This document shows positions 26,555 to 36,480 of a stretch of DNA of 64,000 nucleotides, in pieces; positions within the stretch are counted from its first letter, which is position 1, and each line of letters opens with the position of its first letter. Both the position numbers and the translations under genes were made by a program. The notes under the pieces are model-generated. The model ran no database searches and was not told the origin of the DNA. It saw nothing but the letters and a program-made list of their open reading frames with translations. The DNA comes from SCTD01 sp963781675 (GTDB taxonomy: Bacteria > Actinomycetota > Actinomycetes > Mycobacteriales > SCTD01), in NCBI GenBank assembly GCA_963781675.1, contig CAWAGF010000001.1:868001-932000 (forward strand). The letters are read 5' to 3'.

Positions 26555-28498
26555 ATGTGCGGCATCGCGGGGTCCCTGTCGGTCCGCGGGCAGCCGACGG
26601 CCGACCGGCTGCGGGAGACCTCCCGCCGGATGGCCGGGTCGCTCGCGCCACCGCGGCCCCGACGACCAGGGCGCGTGGGTGGACGCGGCTGGCGGTCTCG
26701 GCCTCGGGCACTGCAGGCTGGCCGTCGTCGACCTGACGGAGACCGGCGCGCAGCCCATGTCGTCGCACGACGACCGCTTCGTCCTGTCGTACAACGGCGA
26801 GATCTACGACCATCGGCAGCTGCGCGACCGCCTGTCCGCGCAGGGGGTCAGGTTCCGCGGCAGCTCGGACACCGAGGTCCTGCTGGAGGGCTTCGCCCGG
26901 TGGGGGGTGGAGGCGACCCTCGCGTCGGTGGAGGGCATGTTCGCGCTGGCGCTCTGGGACCGTCAGCGCCGGACGCTGACCCTGGCACGGGACCGGATGG
27001 GCGAGAAGCCCCTCTACGTCGGGTGGGCCGGCGGGACGTTCCTGTTCGCCAGCGAGCTGCGCGCCCTGCGCGCCCATCCCGACTTCCAGGCGACCGTGGA
27101 CCCGGCCGCGGTGGAGCAGCTGCTGCGCTACTCCTGCGTCCCGGCGCCGGCCAGCGTCTACGTCGGCATCCGAAGCTGCGCCCCGGTCACCTGCTGGTGA
27201 TCGACGAGCACACGTCGCCGGGTGACCTGCCCGACCGGTCGTACTGGGACCTGACGCAGATCGCCGAGGCGGGGCTCCGGCAGGCGGGCACCTCCGGTGC
27301 CGGCACCCTCGACGAGCTGGAGCGGCTGCTGTCGCAGAGCGTGCGCGACCAGATGCTCGCCGACGTCCCGGTGGGCTGCTTCCTGTCCGGCGGCATCGAC
27401 TCGTCGCTGATCTCGGCACTGGCGCAGGAGCAGTCGGGCCGCCCGCTGCAGACGTTCACGATCGGCTTCGACGAGGCCGGGTACGACGAGGCGCCCTACG
27501 CGCGCGCGGTCGCGGCCCACCTCGGAACCGAGCACGTGGAGCACTACGTCACGCCGGACGAGGCACTCGGCATCGTCCCGCTCTGGCGTCGATCTACGAC
27601 GAGCCGTTCGCGGACTCCTCGCAGATCCCGACTTGCTGGTCTCGCGGCTGGCTCGACAGGCGGTCACGGTCGCCTTGACGGGCGACGGTGGCGACGAGCT
27701 GTTCGCCGGCTACGACCGCTACCGCCTCCACGGCCGGCTGTCGTCGGTGGTGGAGCACGTCCCCGCGTGGGCGCGCGCAGCCGCGGCGTCCTCCGTGCTC
27801 GCCCTTCCTGCGACGACGTGGGACCGCGCCGTCCACCGCGTCGGCCCGGTCCTGCCACGGCGCGTCCGGCGACTGAGCCGCCCGGGCGAGAAGCTGCACA
27901 AGGCGGCGCGCGTGCTGCAGCACGCCGGCACCTCCGACCTGTACCACTCGGTGATGTCGACGTGGCGCGAGCCCGCAGACGTTCTCCGCGAGGCCCACGC
28001 GTCGAGGGAGGTGCCGTCGCCGGCGCTGGCCGGGCGGACCCGGTCCGCCTGCTCCAGTTCCTCGACCAGACCGCCTACCTGCCGGACGACCTGCTGGTGA
28101 AGGTGGACCGCGCGGCCATGTCGGTCAGCCTCGAGACGCGCGTGCCGATGCTGTCGGCGGCCGTCGTCGCCCATTCGTGGTCGATGCCCACCTCGGCGCT
28201 GCTGGCACAGGGGCGGGGCAAGGCGCCGTTGCGCGAGCTGCTGCTGAGGCGGCTCCCGGCCGACCTCGTCGACCGGCCCAAGCAGGGCTTCGGGGTGCCG
28301 CTGGGCGCCTGGCTGCGCGGCCCGTTGCGGAGCTGGTCGCACGACCTGCTGGCCCCGGCCGTGCTGGAGCGCTCGAGCGTCTTCCGTGCCGAGCCGCTCG
28401 CAGCGCTGCTTCGCGAGCACGACGCCGGCGCTGCCGACCACAGCGCCCGGTTGTGGCCGGTTCTCATGTTCCAGGCCTGGTCGCAGGCGCAGACCTGA
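26555..28498 (+). CDS. Asparagine-synthase-like glutamine amidotransferase (several frameshifts)
   Basis: A class II glutamine amidotransferase fused to an AsnB-type ATP-pyrophosphatase domain, about 645 residues. It starts at ATG 26555 with MCGIAGSLSVRG, where Cys2 is the glutaminase nucleophile. NGEIYDHRQLRD follows, then the ATP-binding PVGCFLSGGIDSSLISAL and TGDGGDELFAGYDRYRLHG. The frame is lost at about 26651 (an extra C before HRGPDD), 27170, 27590-27630 and 28035. Inside polysaccharide loci such enzymes (WbpS-like) amidate uronic acid residues, which fits the diacetamido-uronate pathway here. A plain asparagine synthetase is the alternative. Confidence 0.8.
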   Translation: MCGIAGSLSVRGQPTADRLRETSRRMAGSLAPPRPRRPGRVGGRGWRSRPRALQAGRRRPDGDRRAAHVVARRPLRPVVQRRDLRPSAAARPPVRAGGQVPRQLGHRGPAGGLRPVGGGGDPRVGGGHVRAGALGPSAPDADPGTGPDGREAPLRRVGRRDVPVRQRAARPARPSRLPGDRGPGRGGAAAALLLRPGAGQRLRRHPKLRPGHLLVIDEHTSPGDLPDRSYWDLTQIAEAGLRQAGTSGAGTLDELERLLSQSVRDQMLADVPVGCFLSGGIDSSLISALAQEQSGRPLQTFTIGFDEAGYDEAPYARAVAAHLGTEHVEHYVTPDEALGIVPLWRRSTTSRSRTPRRSRLAGLAAGSTGGHGRLDGRRWRRAVRRLRPLPPPRPAVVGGGARPRVGARSRGVLRARPSCDDVGPRRPPRRPGPATARPATEPPGREAAQGGARAAARRHLRPVPLGDVDVARARRRSPRGPRVEGGAVAGAGRADPVRLLQFLDQTAYLPDDLLVKVDRAAMSVSLETRVPMLSAAVVAHSWSMPTSALLAQGRGKAPLRELLLRRLPADLVDRPKQGFGVPLGAWLRGPLRSWSHDLLAPAVLERSSVFRAEPLAALLREHDAGAADHSARLWPVLMFQAWSQAQT

Positions 28499-28595
28499 GG
28501 GCCTGGTCGCGGCTGCGAGGGGACGTAGCCGGAGGGACGTTACGCTGGCTGCAGGGTTGCGACGGTCGCGGCCCCCGCGCCCACGGGAGCTCGTC

Positions 28596-30207
28596 GTGCA
28601 TCTGAGGGGCCGGCTGCTGAGCCTCGCCGTCCGTCGTCCCGTCCTCACGGTCTTCCTGCTGGCCCTGGCCGCGCGCGTCGTGGTCGCGACCTACGTGGCC
28701 GTGGCCCACGACGGCTTCCTGTTCGGGGACGACCAGCAGTACGTGACCATCGCCGCGGCCAAGGCCACTGGGCAGACCCAGACCTGGGACGACTACACCC
28801 GCTTCGTCTACAGCAGCAACCTGACGCTGACGCTGCCGATGACCACCTTGTTCCGCCTGTTCGGGGTCCACGCCGTGCTGGGGCAGCTCCAGGTCGCCCT
28901 GTTCGGCGCACTCGCTGCAGCACTCGTCGCCCGGCTGGTGCTGGAGCTGGGGCCGCGGCACAGCAGGGCGGCGCTGGCAGCGGGCACGGCTGTGGCGGTC
29001 CTTCCGAGCCAGGTGCTCTTCAGCAGCCTCACCCTCAAGGACGCGCTGGTGTGGGCGGCGCTGGCGGCGCTGGCAGTGGCCGCCGCAGTGCTGGGTCGCA
29101 CGGAGACCCGTCGGCGCTTCGTGCTGCTGTCGGCGGTGACGCTGGTGTTGCTGCTCCTGCTCGCCGGCCTGCGCCAGCACACGCTGGTGGTGGCCGGATG
29201 GTCCCTGTTCCTGACCTCCTGGTTCGGGGTGCGCCGCCTGCGGCTCGAGCGTCTGGCGGTGACGGCAGCCTTCGCCGTGGTCGTGCCGTTCGCCGTCGGG
29301 GCAGGAGTCGCCGGCGCCGGACTGCTCACGCAGGTCAACGCGCTCGAGACGCAGCGGGCTCTGGGCGCACAGGGGGCGCAGACCGCGGTCGTCGCCCCGG
29401 CTCCTTCCACGACGGCCGCGGTGGACCCGGCGGAAGTCGTTGCCGTGAAGCAGTCGGCGGCAGCTGCTGCTCAGCGGTACGGGCCGTCGCGGCGGCGGTC
29501 CAGGCCGTGCAGGAGCAGGTCTCGAGCGCCAGCGCACCCGGTCCGTCGCGGCCGACGGCGGCTGAGGCTCGGCGGCGCGCACCCGTCTCGCGGCCCTGCA
29601 GGCACAGGCCCGGGAGGCCGAGCTGGAGTCGCGCCGGCTCGCCGCGCAGGCCAAGGAGCTCGCGCGCGCAGCGGAGCAGGCCGCAGCCGTCCCCCCGCCG
29701 CCGGCGCCGAAGGACGGACTGGAAGGCCTGTTCGGCGAAGGCGGGACGCTGGCGGCTGAGCGCAACCTGGCGTACCTGCCGCGGGGCTTGTCGGTCATGC
29801 TGCTCAGGCCGTACCCGTGGACGGGCACGGACAACGCGCGACTGCAGCTGGCGCGCGCAGAGACGCTGCTCTGGTACCCGATGCTGGCGCTCGCGGTGCT
29901 GGGCCTGGTGCGACTCCGTGACCGGGCTCGCGTGCTCGCGTTCCCGCTCGTGGTCGGGGGCGGCACCGCGGTCATGTGGGCGCTGGTGGAGGGGAACTTC
30001 GGCACCGCCTACCGGCACCGGGGCGAGTTCGTCTGGGCCGTGGCGGTCCTCGCGGCGGCAGGGCTGACGGTGCTGGCCGCCCGGCGCGGCCGCCGCTCGC
30101 CGGATGTGGGGGAGGCAGCCGACCCGGCACCCGTGCGGGAGGGACGTGCGACGAGGAGCCAGGTGGGCGCAGTGGCCCGCACCCCTACGCCCAGCCACCC
30201 GGGCTGA
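28596..30207 (+). CDS. Polytopic membrane protein, possible GT39/ArnT-like sugar transferase (two frameshifts)
   Basis: An approximately 535-residue membrane protein. It starts at GTG 28596 with a conserved-looking early loop (FLFGDDQQYVTIAAAKATG), reminiscent of the acidic first loop of GT39/ArnT and dolichol-phosphate-mannose-using transferases. About eight hydrophobic segments follow. A large hydrophilic insert (29400-29760) includes a predicted coiled coil (ALQAQAREAELESRRLAAQA), and final membrane segments follow (YPMLALAVLGLVRL). The frame shifts at about 29477 and 29577. I cannot assign a reaction. Transfer of a lipid-linked sugar outside the membrane is a reasonable hypothesis. Confidence 0.7.
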
Positions 30208-30215
30208 GCCGACGA

Positions 30216-31396
30216 TCAGTCCGGGAGCAGGACCGCGAGGACGTCGCAGAGGTGGTCGATCTGGTCCCGCAGGTCCTCATGGCCGTTGCCCACGAACAGC
30301 CCGCGCTCGTGGACGGCACGAGCGTGCACCAGGGGGAACGGGACGACGTGCTCCAGGTGCTCCAGGACGGGGTTCTGGGTGAAGTCGCCGGCGACGACCG
30401 GTCGGCAGTCGATCCGGTGCCGCGCCAGCTGCTCGACGACCCGTCCCCGGGTGAGCCCGCAGCCTGCGTCGATCAGGAGGCTGAAGCCGAACCAGCTCGA
30501 CGCACCCGTCTCGCGCTGCAGCTGGAAGCGGTCGTCGCTCCCGAGGCGGCTGCGGAAGTGGTCGGCGTTGTGGCGGCGCGCTGCCAGGAAGGAGGGCAGC
30601 TTGCGCGAGCTGCTCCCTGCCGACGGCCGCCTCCATCTCGAGCGGCCGCAGGTTGTAGCCGGGGAGGACGAAGCGGAAGCTCTCGACGAACGGGTCGTCG
30701 CTCTTGCGGCCGGTGACCAGGTTCTCGGTCGGCAGGTTGCGCGTCCAGCCGTGCGCGCGCAGGCTCAGCATCAGCTCGTAGAGCTCCTGGTCGTCGGTGA
30801 CGACCATGCCGCCTTCCATGGTCGACATGTGGTGGGAGAAGAAGAAGGAGAAGGAACCGGCCAGACCGAAGGTGCCTGCCTGGCGACCCTCGAAGCTCGC
30901 GCCGAGCGACTCGCAGTTGTCCTCGAGCAGCACCAGGTCGTGCCGGCGGGCCAGCGCCTGGAGCACCGCGAAGTCGTTGGGGTTGCCCAGGAGGTTGACG
31001 GCCATCACCGCGGCGGTGCGCGGGGTGACGGCCGCTTCCAGCGCGGCGAGGTCGAAGTTGAGGGTCTGCGGGTCGATGTCCACGAACCGCAGCACCAACC
31101 CGTGCTGCGAGAGCGGGAAGTACGTCGTGGCCCAGGAGACGGCGGGGACGAGCACCTCGTCCCCGCGCTGCAGCCTCCGCCCGCGCCGGCGGAACGTCGA
31201 GGCGGCGACCATCAGCAGGTTCGCCGAGCTGCCGGAGTTCACCATCACGGCGTGCTGCGACCCGGTGAAGGCCGCGAACTCCTGCTCGAAGGCCGCGACC
31301 TCCGCGCCCATGGAGAACTGGCCGGAGTCGATGACGCGCTGAAGCGCAGCGAGCTCCTCCGTCCCCCAGCTCTGCGTGGCCAGCGGGTAGCGTCAT
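30216..31396 (-). CDS. colD: GDP-4-keto-6-deoxy-D-mannose 3-dehydratase ColD (two frameshifts)
   Basis: A PLP enzyme of about 392 residues that removes the C3 hydroxyl of GDP-4-keto-6-deoxymannose, the committed step toward colitose. The segment FFFSHHMSTMEGGMVVTDD has His where aminotransferases have the PLP lysine, the diagnostic ColD/RfbH change. RAHGWTRNLPTENLVTG, FVLPGYNLRPLEM, SSWFGFSLLIDAG and CRPVVAGDFTQNPV all match the ColD family. Frameshifts lie right after the ATG at 31396 (an extra base before YPLATQSWG) and at about 30600 (extra C before RKLPSFLAARR). It starts 8 bp after the colC stop. The wrong-family alternative, perosamine synthase, would keep the lysine. Confidence 0.87.
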
Positions 31397-31404
31397 CTCG
31401 TCCC

Positions 31405-32316
31405 TCATCTGCTCGCCCTGTAGTCGGCGACGGTGGCCGCCAGGCCGTCGTCGAGGGTCGTGGTGGCGGTCCAGCCCCACCGGTGCGCCCGCGTCACGTC
31501 GAGCAGCTTGCGCCGCATGCCCACCGGCCGTTCCGGCTCGTAGCGGAACTCCCCGTCGTACCCGAGCGCCCTGGCCACGGCGAGGTAGTAGTCCGTGACG
31601 CTCAGGTCGTGGCCCAGCCCGATGTTCAGCAGGTCGGGCGTTCCCTCCCAGTCCCTCAGGGCCAGGCCGACCGCGCCGGCCAGGTCCCCGACGAACATGA
31701 ACTCACGTCGGGCGGTCCCGTCCCCCCAGATGCTCACCGGCGAGGTCCGGCTCCGCACCGCAACGTCGATCTTGCGGATCGCACTCGGGACCAGGTGCGA
31801 CCGGTCCTCCTGGTAGTGGTCGCCGGGGCCGTACAGGTTGCAGGGGACGAAGGTCTTGTAGCTCAGGCCCGGTTCCTCTGCCGACAGCGCCTGGCACAGG
31901 TACATCACGCTGATCTTGGCCAGCGCGTAGCCCAGGTTCGTCGGCTCGAGCGCTCCCGTGAGCAGGTCCTCCTCGCGCAGCAGCTCGCGGTCGCGGGGGA
32001 AGACGCACGAGCTGCTGAGGTTCATCAGCCGCTGGACGCCGGCGTCGCGTGCCGCCAGCACCACGTTGAAGCCCATGCGGGCGTTGTCGACGAGGAACGC
32101 GCTGTTGGCGCGACGGTTCGCCTCGATCCCGCCCACGCGCCCGGCGGCGTGCACGACCACGTCCGGCGCAGCGGCCTGCAGGGCGGCCCGCACTGCCGGA
32201 GCGTCGAGGAGGTCCACGTCGCTGCGCCGCAGCCCGAGGACCTCGTGCTCGGGCGCAAGGGCCTGCAGCAGGCTGCTGCCGACCATGCCTCCGGCGCCGG
32301 TGACCACGACCTTCAC
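31405..32316 (-). CDS. colC: GDP-L-colitose synthase / GDP-L-fucose synthase-like epimerase-reductase (ColC)
   Basis: A 303-residue short-chain dehydrogenase/reductase starting at GTG 32316 with VVVTGAGGMVGSSLLQAL. The active site set is LSSSCVFP, then YALAKISVMYLCQ (Tyr-x3-Lys), and CNLYGPGDHYQEDRSHLVPS, all as in the WcaG/Fcl fold. Fcl makes GDP-L-fucose, whereas ColC makes GDP-L-colitose from the 3-deoxy intermediate; the folds and motifs are very similar. Position between gmd and colD in one operon favours ColC. The frame is intact, and the start overlaps the gmd stop (GTGA). Confidence 0.8.
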   Translation of the reverse strand: MKVVVTGAGGMVGSSLLQALAPEHEVLGLRRSDVDLLDAPAVRAALQAAAPDVVVHAAGRVGGIEANRRANSAFLVDNARMGFNVVLAARDAGVQRLMNLSSSCVFPRDRELLREEDLLTGALEPTNLGYALAKISVMYLCQALSAEEPGLSYKTFVPCNLYGPGDHYQEDRSHLVPSAIRKIDVAVRSRTSPVSIWGDGTARREFMFVGDLAGAVGLALRDWEGTPDLLNIGLGHDLSVTDYYLAVARALGYDGEFRYEPERPVGMRRKLLDVTRAHRWGWTATTTLDDGLAATVADYRASR

Positions 32317-33371
32317 GACGACGCGGCTCCTCGCCGGCCGATCGCGTGACCTGCCGCCATCAGGGACCGCTCCTGCTTCGCGAGCTCCAGATCGTGCGCG
32401 ACCATCCGGTCGACCAGAGCATCGAGGTCGGTGCGCGGCGCCCACCCGAGCAGCTCCCGGGCCTTGGTGGCGTCGCCCTGGAGGGCCTCGACCTCCGACG
32501 GGCGGAAGTAGCGCGGGTCGATCACCACGTGATCCTGGTAGTCGCAGGTCCAGACGGCTGAAGACGCGGTCGGCGAAGTCCCTCACCGAGTGCATGTCGC
32601 CGGTGGCGATGACGAAGTCGTCGGGCTCGTCGGTGCTGGAGCATCAGCCACATCGCCTCGACGTAGTCCTGCGCGTGGCCCCAGTCGCGCAGGGCGTCGA
32701 GGTTGCCGAGGTAGACCTTGTCCTGCAGGCCCTCCGCGATGCGGGTCGCGGCGCGAGTGATCTTGCGGGTCACGAACGTCTCGCCCCGACGCTCGCTCTC
32801 GTGGTTGAACAGGATGCCGTTCGAGGCGAACAGCCCGTACGCCTCGCGGTAGTTGCGCACCTGCCAGTGCGCGTAGGCCTTCGCGCACGGCGTAGGGGCT
32901 GCGCGGGTGGAACGGCGTGGACTCGTCCTGCGGCGGCGGGGTGGCGCCGAACATCTCCGACGTGCCCGGCCTGGTAGCAGCGGACGTCCGTCCGGTCCGC
33001 TGCTGGACGTCGCGCACCGCCTCGAGCAGGCGGAGCATGCCGAGGCCGTCGACCTCGCGCTGTGTACTCCGGCTGGTCGAACGAGACCGTCACGTGGCTC
33101 TGCGCGCCGAGGTTGTAGACCTCGTCGGGTGCGACCGCCTCGAGGACGCGCCGCAGGCCGGTGCCGTCGGTGAGGTCGCCGTAGTGCAGGTGGAGGCGCA
33201 CGCCGGGACTCGTGCGGGTCCTGGAAGCAGGTGGTCGATGCGATCGGTGTTGAAGGTGCTCGACCGGCGCACGATGCCGTGCACCTCGTAGCCCTTCTCG
33301 AGCAGCAGCTCCGCCAGGTAGGTGCCGTCCTGCCCGGTGATGCCGCTGATCAGGGCCGAGGGGGTGGACAT
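32313..33371 (-). CDS. gmd: GDP-mannose 4,6-dehydratase (at least five frameshifts)
   Basis: The first enzyme of GDP-6-deoxyhexose synthesis, normally about 345 residues. It starts at ATG 33371 with ALISGITGQDGTYLAELLLE and HGIVRRSSTFNTDRID, then YNLGAQSHVTVSFDQPEYTA. The NADP-binding RKITRAATRIAEGLQDKVYL, GNLDALRDWGHAQDYVEAMW and DPRYFRPSEVEALQGD segments follow. The pieces are in different frames, with breaks between about 33230 and 32540; some fit one extra base (for example near LLQDPHES). All conserved blocks are present in order, so the gene itself looks complete. It leads the gmd-colC-colD unit. Confidence 0.85.
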
Positions 33372-33470
33372 CCGGACACTTTAGGCGGCAAGGAGCGGAA
33401 CGCCTGCCCCGGCGAGGAGCCTGCACATCGACGCACGGGGGGTCATGAGGCCGGCGGTAAGGTGGGCGCG

Positions 33471-34334
33471 ATGAGCGCGAGCAACCTCCGCCAGCGCCTG
33501 GGCAGAACGCGGCACCGGATGAGGTCGACCTACCTCCAGCGCCGCTTCCCCGAGGGCGGGTTCGTCTCGTGCGAGGGCGTGGACGTCTTCTGCGACTTCA
33601 CCAAGCCGGTGCACGGCTGGTACGTCGGCAACCAGCCGAACCTGAGGTTCGACCGGAGGGTCATGTCCCTCCTGGTGCGGGAGTCGACGGGCACGGTCTT
33701 CTTCGACGTCGGCTCGCACTGGGGCTTCTTCGCACAGGTCTTCCACCAGGAGCTGACCGCGCTCGGCCGCGACGGCCGGGTCGTCGTCGTGGAGGCCGAC
33801 ACCGACAGCGTCCCGCTGCTGCGGCGCACGGTCGCGGGCATCCCCGACGTAGTGGTCGAGAACGTCGCCATCGGCGACGTCGACGGCCCTGTCAGCATCT
33901 TCGCGGCGGAGGGAGCTGTGGTGGCGAGCTACCCGCAGGGTGGCGAGCCGGCCGGGACGGTGCCAGGGCGGACCCTGGACTCGCTGGTGGCACAGCACGC
34001 CGGCGACGGGCGCGTGGCCGTCGTCAAGGTCGACGTGGACGGCGCCGAAGGCGCCTTCCTGCGGGGTGCCGAGCAGACGCTTCGGGAGCACGAGCCGCTG
34101 CTGCTCATGGAGTTCGCGCCCGCCTGGCTCGCCCGCGCCGGCACCGACCCGGAGCAGCTGCTCGCTTCGCTGATCGCACGTTCCTGCGTCTACCGCGTCC
34201 GGTACGACCGCTACGAGGTCGACCTCGTGAGGAGTGCGGACGTCGCGCGGGTGGTCGCTGAGACCGACGGCATCGTCGACCTGGTGGTCTCCCCCCGTCG
34301 ACTGGATGCCCTGCTGGCCCTCCGCGTCGACTGA
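33471..34334 (+). CDS. FkbM family methyltransferase
   Basis: A 287-residue protein starting at ATG 33471. The FkbM-type SAM domain is visible as FFDVGSHWGFFAQVFHQEL, then RVVVVEADTDSVPLLRRTV, VENVAIGDVDGPVSIFAAEG and AVVKVDVDGAEGAFLRGAEQ. FkbM enzymes O-methylate sugars or other acceptors, and in glycan clusters often cap chains. It is divergent from gmd with about 100 bp between starts, where promoters must lie. The frame is intact although neighbours on both sides are broken. The acceptor is unknown. Confidence 0.88.
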   Translation: MSASNLRQRLGRTRHRMRSTYLQRRFPEGGFVSCEGVDVFCDFTKPVHGWYVGNQPNLRFDRRVMSLLVRESTGTVFFDVGSHWGFFAQVFHQELTALGRDGRVVVVEADTDSVPLLRRTVAGIPDVVVENVAIGDVDGPVSIFAAEGAVVASYPQGGEPAGTVPGRTLDSLVAQHAGDGRVAVVKVDVDGAEGAFLRGAEQTLREHEPLLLMEFAPAWLARAGTDPEQLLASLIARSCVYRVRYDRYEVDLVRSADVARVVAETDGIVDLVVSPRRLDALLALRVD

Positions 34335-34351
34335 GCCGACCGCGCGAGAGG

Positions 34352-34371
34352 GCCCGGCACAGCGGCCGGGC
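34352..34371 (+). terminator. Short GC hairpin after the FkbM gene
   Basis: GCCCGGC (34352-34358) pairs with GCCGGGC (34365-34371) around a 6-base loop, 17 bp after the stop. It is short and lacks a T-run, so its function is uncertain. Confidence 0.35.
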
Positions 34372-34419
34372 GCGGGCCGTAGTCTGGCCGTCTGTGCACG
34401 CAACGACCGCGAGGCGGAC

Positions 34420-35383
34420 ATGAGGGCCCTGATCACCGGCGGAGCCGGGTTCATCGGCTCGCACCTGGCCGACCTGCTCCTGTCGCAGGGCCACTCGGTG
34501 ATCGCGCTCGACAACCTGTCGACCGGGCGGCACAAGAACATCGAGCACCTGCTCGGCCGGACCGACTTCGAGTTCGTCCTCGGCTCGATCCTCAACGCCG
34601 ACCTCGTCGACGACTGCGTCAGCCGCGCCGACGTCGTGTTCCACCTCGCCGCCGCCGTCGGCGTCAACCTCATCGTCGAGAAGCCGCTCGAGAGCCTCGC
34701 GACGAACATCCGCGGCTCCGAGATCGTCATCGAGAAGGCGCACAAGCACGGCACCAAGATCCTGGTCACCAGCACCAGCGAGATCTACGGCAAGAACACC
34801 TCCGACCGCCTCGGCGAGGAGGACGACCGCATCCTCGGCTCGCCGCTGAAGAGCCGCTGGTCCTACAGCGAGGCCAAGGCGATCGAGGAGATCCTCGCCT
34901 ACACCTACTACCGGCAGAAGGGCCTGCCGACCTACATCGTCCGGCTGTTCAACACGGTCGGCCCGCGCCAGACCGGCCACTACGGGATGGTCATCCCGCG
35001 CTTCGTCAGCCAGGCCATCCGGGGCGAGCCGGTCACGGTCTACGGCGACGGCGACCCAGACCCGCTGCTTCTGCTACGTCGGCGACGTCGTGAAGGCGCT
35101 GCTCGACCTGGTCGAGCACCCCGAGGCCGTCGGTCGCGTCTTCAACATCGGCGGCAACGAGCGAGGTCTCGATCGAGGACCTCGCGCGCCGGGTCATCGA
35201 GCTGGCCGGCTCCGACAGCAAGATCCGCTACGTCGCCTTACGACGAGGCGTACGAGGAGGGCTTCGAGGACATGCAGCGCCGCGTCCCGGACACGACACG
35301 GGCGCGCGGAGCTCATCGGCTTCGCGCCCACGGTCGGCCTCGACGACATCATCAGCATGGTGATCGAGTACCAGCGCTCCTGA
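34420..35383 (+). CDS. NAD-dependent nucleotide-sugar epimerase/dehydratase (several frameshifts)
   Basis: An extended SDR of about 320 residues starting at ATG 34420 with MRALITGGAGFIGSHLADLL and ALDNLSTGRHKNIEHL. The catalytic region is TSTSEIYGKNTSD with YSEAKAIEEILA (Tyr-x3-Lys), followed by RLFNTVGPRQTGHYGMV. The C-terminal part is split into three frames at about 35067, 35160 and 35237 (an extra T before YDEAYEEG). It resembles UDP-glucose/GlcNAc epimerases and UDP-glucuronate decarboxylases; the substrate cannot be fixed. Its stop overlaps the start of the initiating transferase gene. Confidence 0.8.
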
Positions 35384-36480
35384 TGGAGCTCGGCACCGGC
35401 CGAGTACGTCGCCGCGTTCCTCGTCTCCCGCGCGCTGGCGTGGGTGCTGACGCCCGGTCATGCTCCGGGTGGCGCTGCGGCGGCAGATCCTCGACGTGCC
35501 GGACGAGCGCAAGGCGCAGGCCTCGCCGGTGCCCTACCTGGGCGGCGTGGCCATCGTGCTGGCGTTCGCCGTCACGGTGCTGGTCGCCGGGCTGGTCACC
35601 GACCCGCCCGGCGGCCTGGGCGCCCTGGCGCTCGTCCTGGGCGTCGGCCTGCTGCTCGCCCTGATCGGGCTCGTCGACGACCTGCGCGGACTCGGCCCTA
35701 CCTGCGGCTCGCGGTCGAGGTCGGCGCCGGGGTCGTCGTCTGCGCCCACCGACCCCGGCGTCTCCTTCCCCGGCCCGCGACTGGCTCGACCTCCTGGTCA
35801 CCGTCGTCTGGGTCGTCGGGGTCACCAACGCCTTCAACCTGCTGGACAACATGGACGGACTGTCGGCGGGCGTCGCGACGATCGCCGCGCCGTCCTTCTT
35901 CGTCATCGCCGCGCTGAACGGGCAGTTCCTCGTCGCCGCGCTCGCGCGGCGGTGGCCGGCTGCGCGTCCGGCTTCCTGCGGCACAACTTCCACCCTGCGA
36001 AGATCTACATGGGCGACGCCGGCAGCCTGTTCCTCGGCTTCCTGCTGGCCTTCCTGGCCATCCGCCTCAAGCTCGTCGACGCCCCGCAGCGGTGGCGCTG
36101 TTCGTGCCGGTCCTCGTGCTCGGGGTGGCCCTGTTCGACACCACGCTGGTCACGGTCAACCGCGCTCCGGCACCGCCGCAGCCCCATGCAGGGCGGTCGC
36201 GACCACGCCAGCCACCGGCTGGTGTGGGTCGGGATCCCCGTGCCGGTCAGCGTCGGCCTGATCTACGGCGTGGCCGCCTCGCTCGGGTTCCTCGGCGTGC
36301 TGCTCGCGCGCCTCGACCGCACCAGCGGCCTCATGCTCGTCGGCTTCGTGCTGACCGTCGGGCTCGGGAGTGTTCGTGCTGCTGAGCGCGGTGCCGGTGT
36401 ACGACACCAGCCGGCGGCGGCAGGCGATGCTGCGGGTCGTCCGGGCGCACGAGCCGGAGCCGCTCGCCGGCGCGGGCTCA
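35383..36480 (+). CDS. MraY/WecA-family polyprenyl-phosphate sugar-1-phosphate transferase (many frameshifts)
   Basis: An integral membrane enzyme that starts a lipid-linked glycan by moving a sugar-1-phosphate to the lipid carrier. Diagnostic blocks are DVPDERKAQASPVPYLGGVA, ALIGLVDDLRG, NAFNLLDNMDGLSAGVATIA (the catalytic Asp motif) and IYMGDAGSLFLGFLLAFLA. All are in the right order over about 350 residues but in different frames, with breaks at about 35395, 35455, 35700, 35770, 35950, 36100, 36175 and 36370. Start ATG 35383 overlaps the epimerase stop. The 3' end is uncertain because of a further likely error; I place it where it meets the convergent epimerase. Confidence 0.78.

Noticed and set aside
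26555..28498. Programmed ribosomal frameshifting as the cause of the broken frames
   Set aside because: Breaks occur at many unrelated sites without slippery heptamers or consistent downstream structure, and several disappear with one base removed; assembly errors explain them better.
30216..31396. Perosamine synthase (GDP-4-keto-6-deoxymannose aminotransferase)
   Set aside because: The lysine needed for transamination is replaced by His in SHHMSTMEGG, and the C-terminal blocks match ColD.
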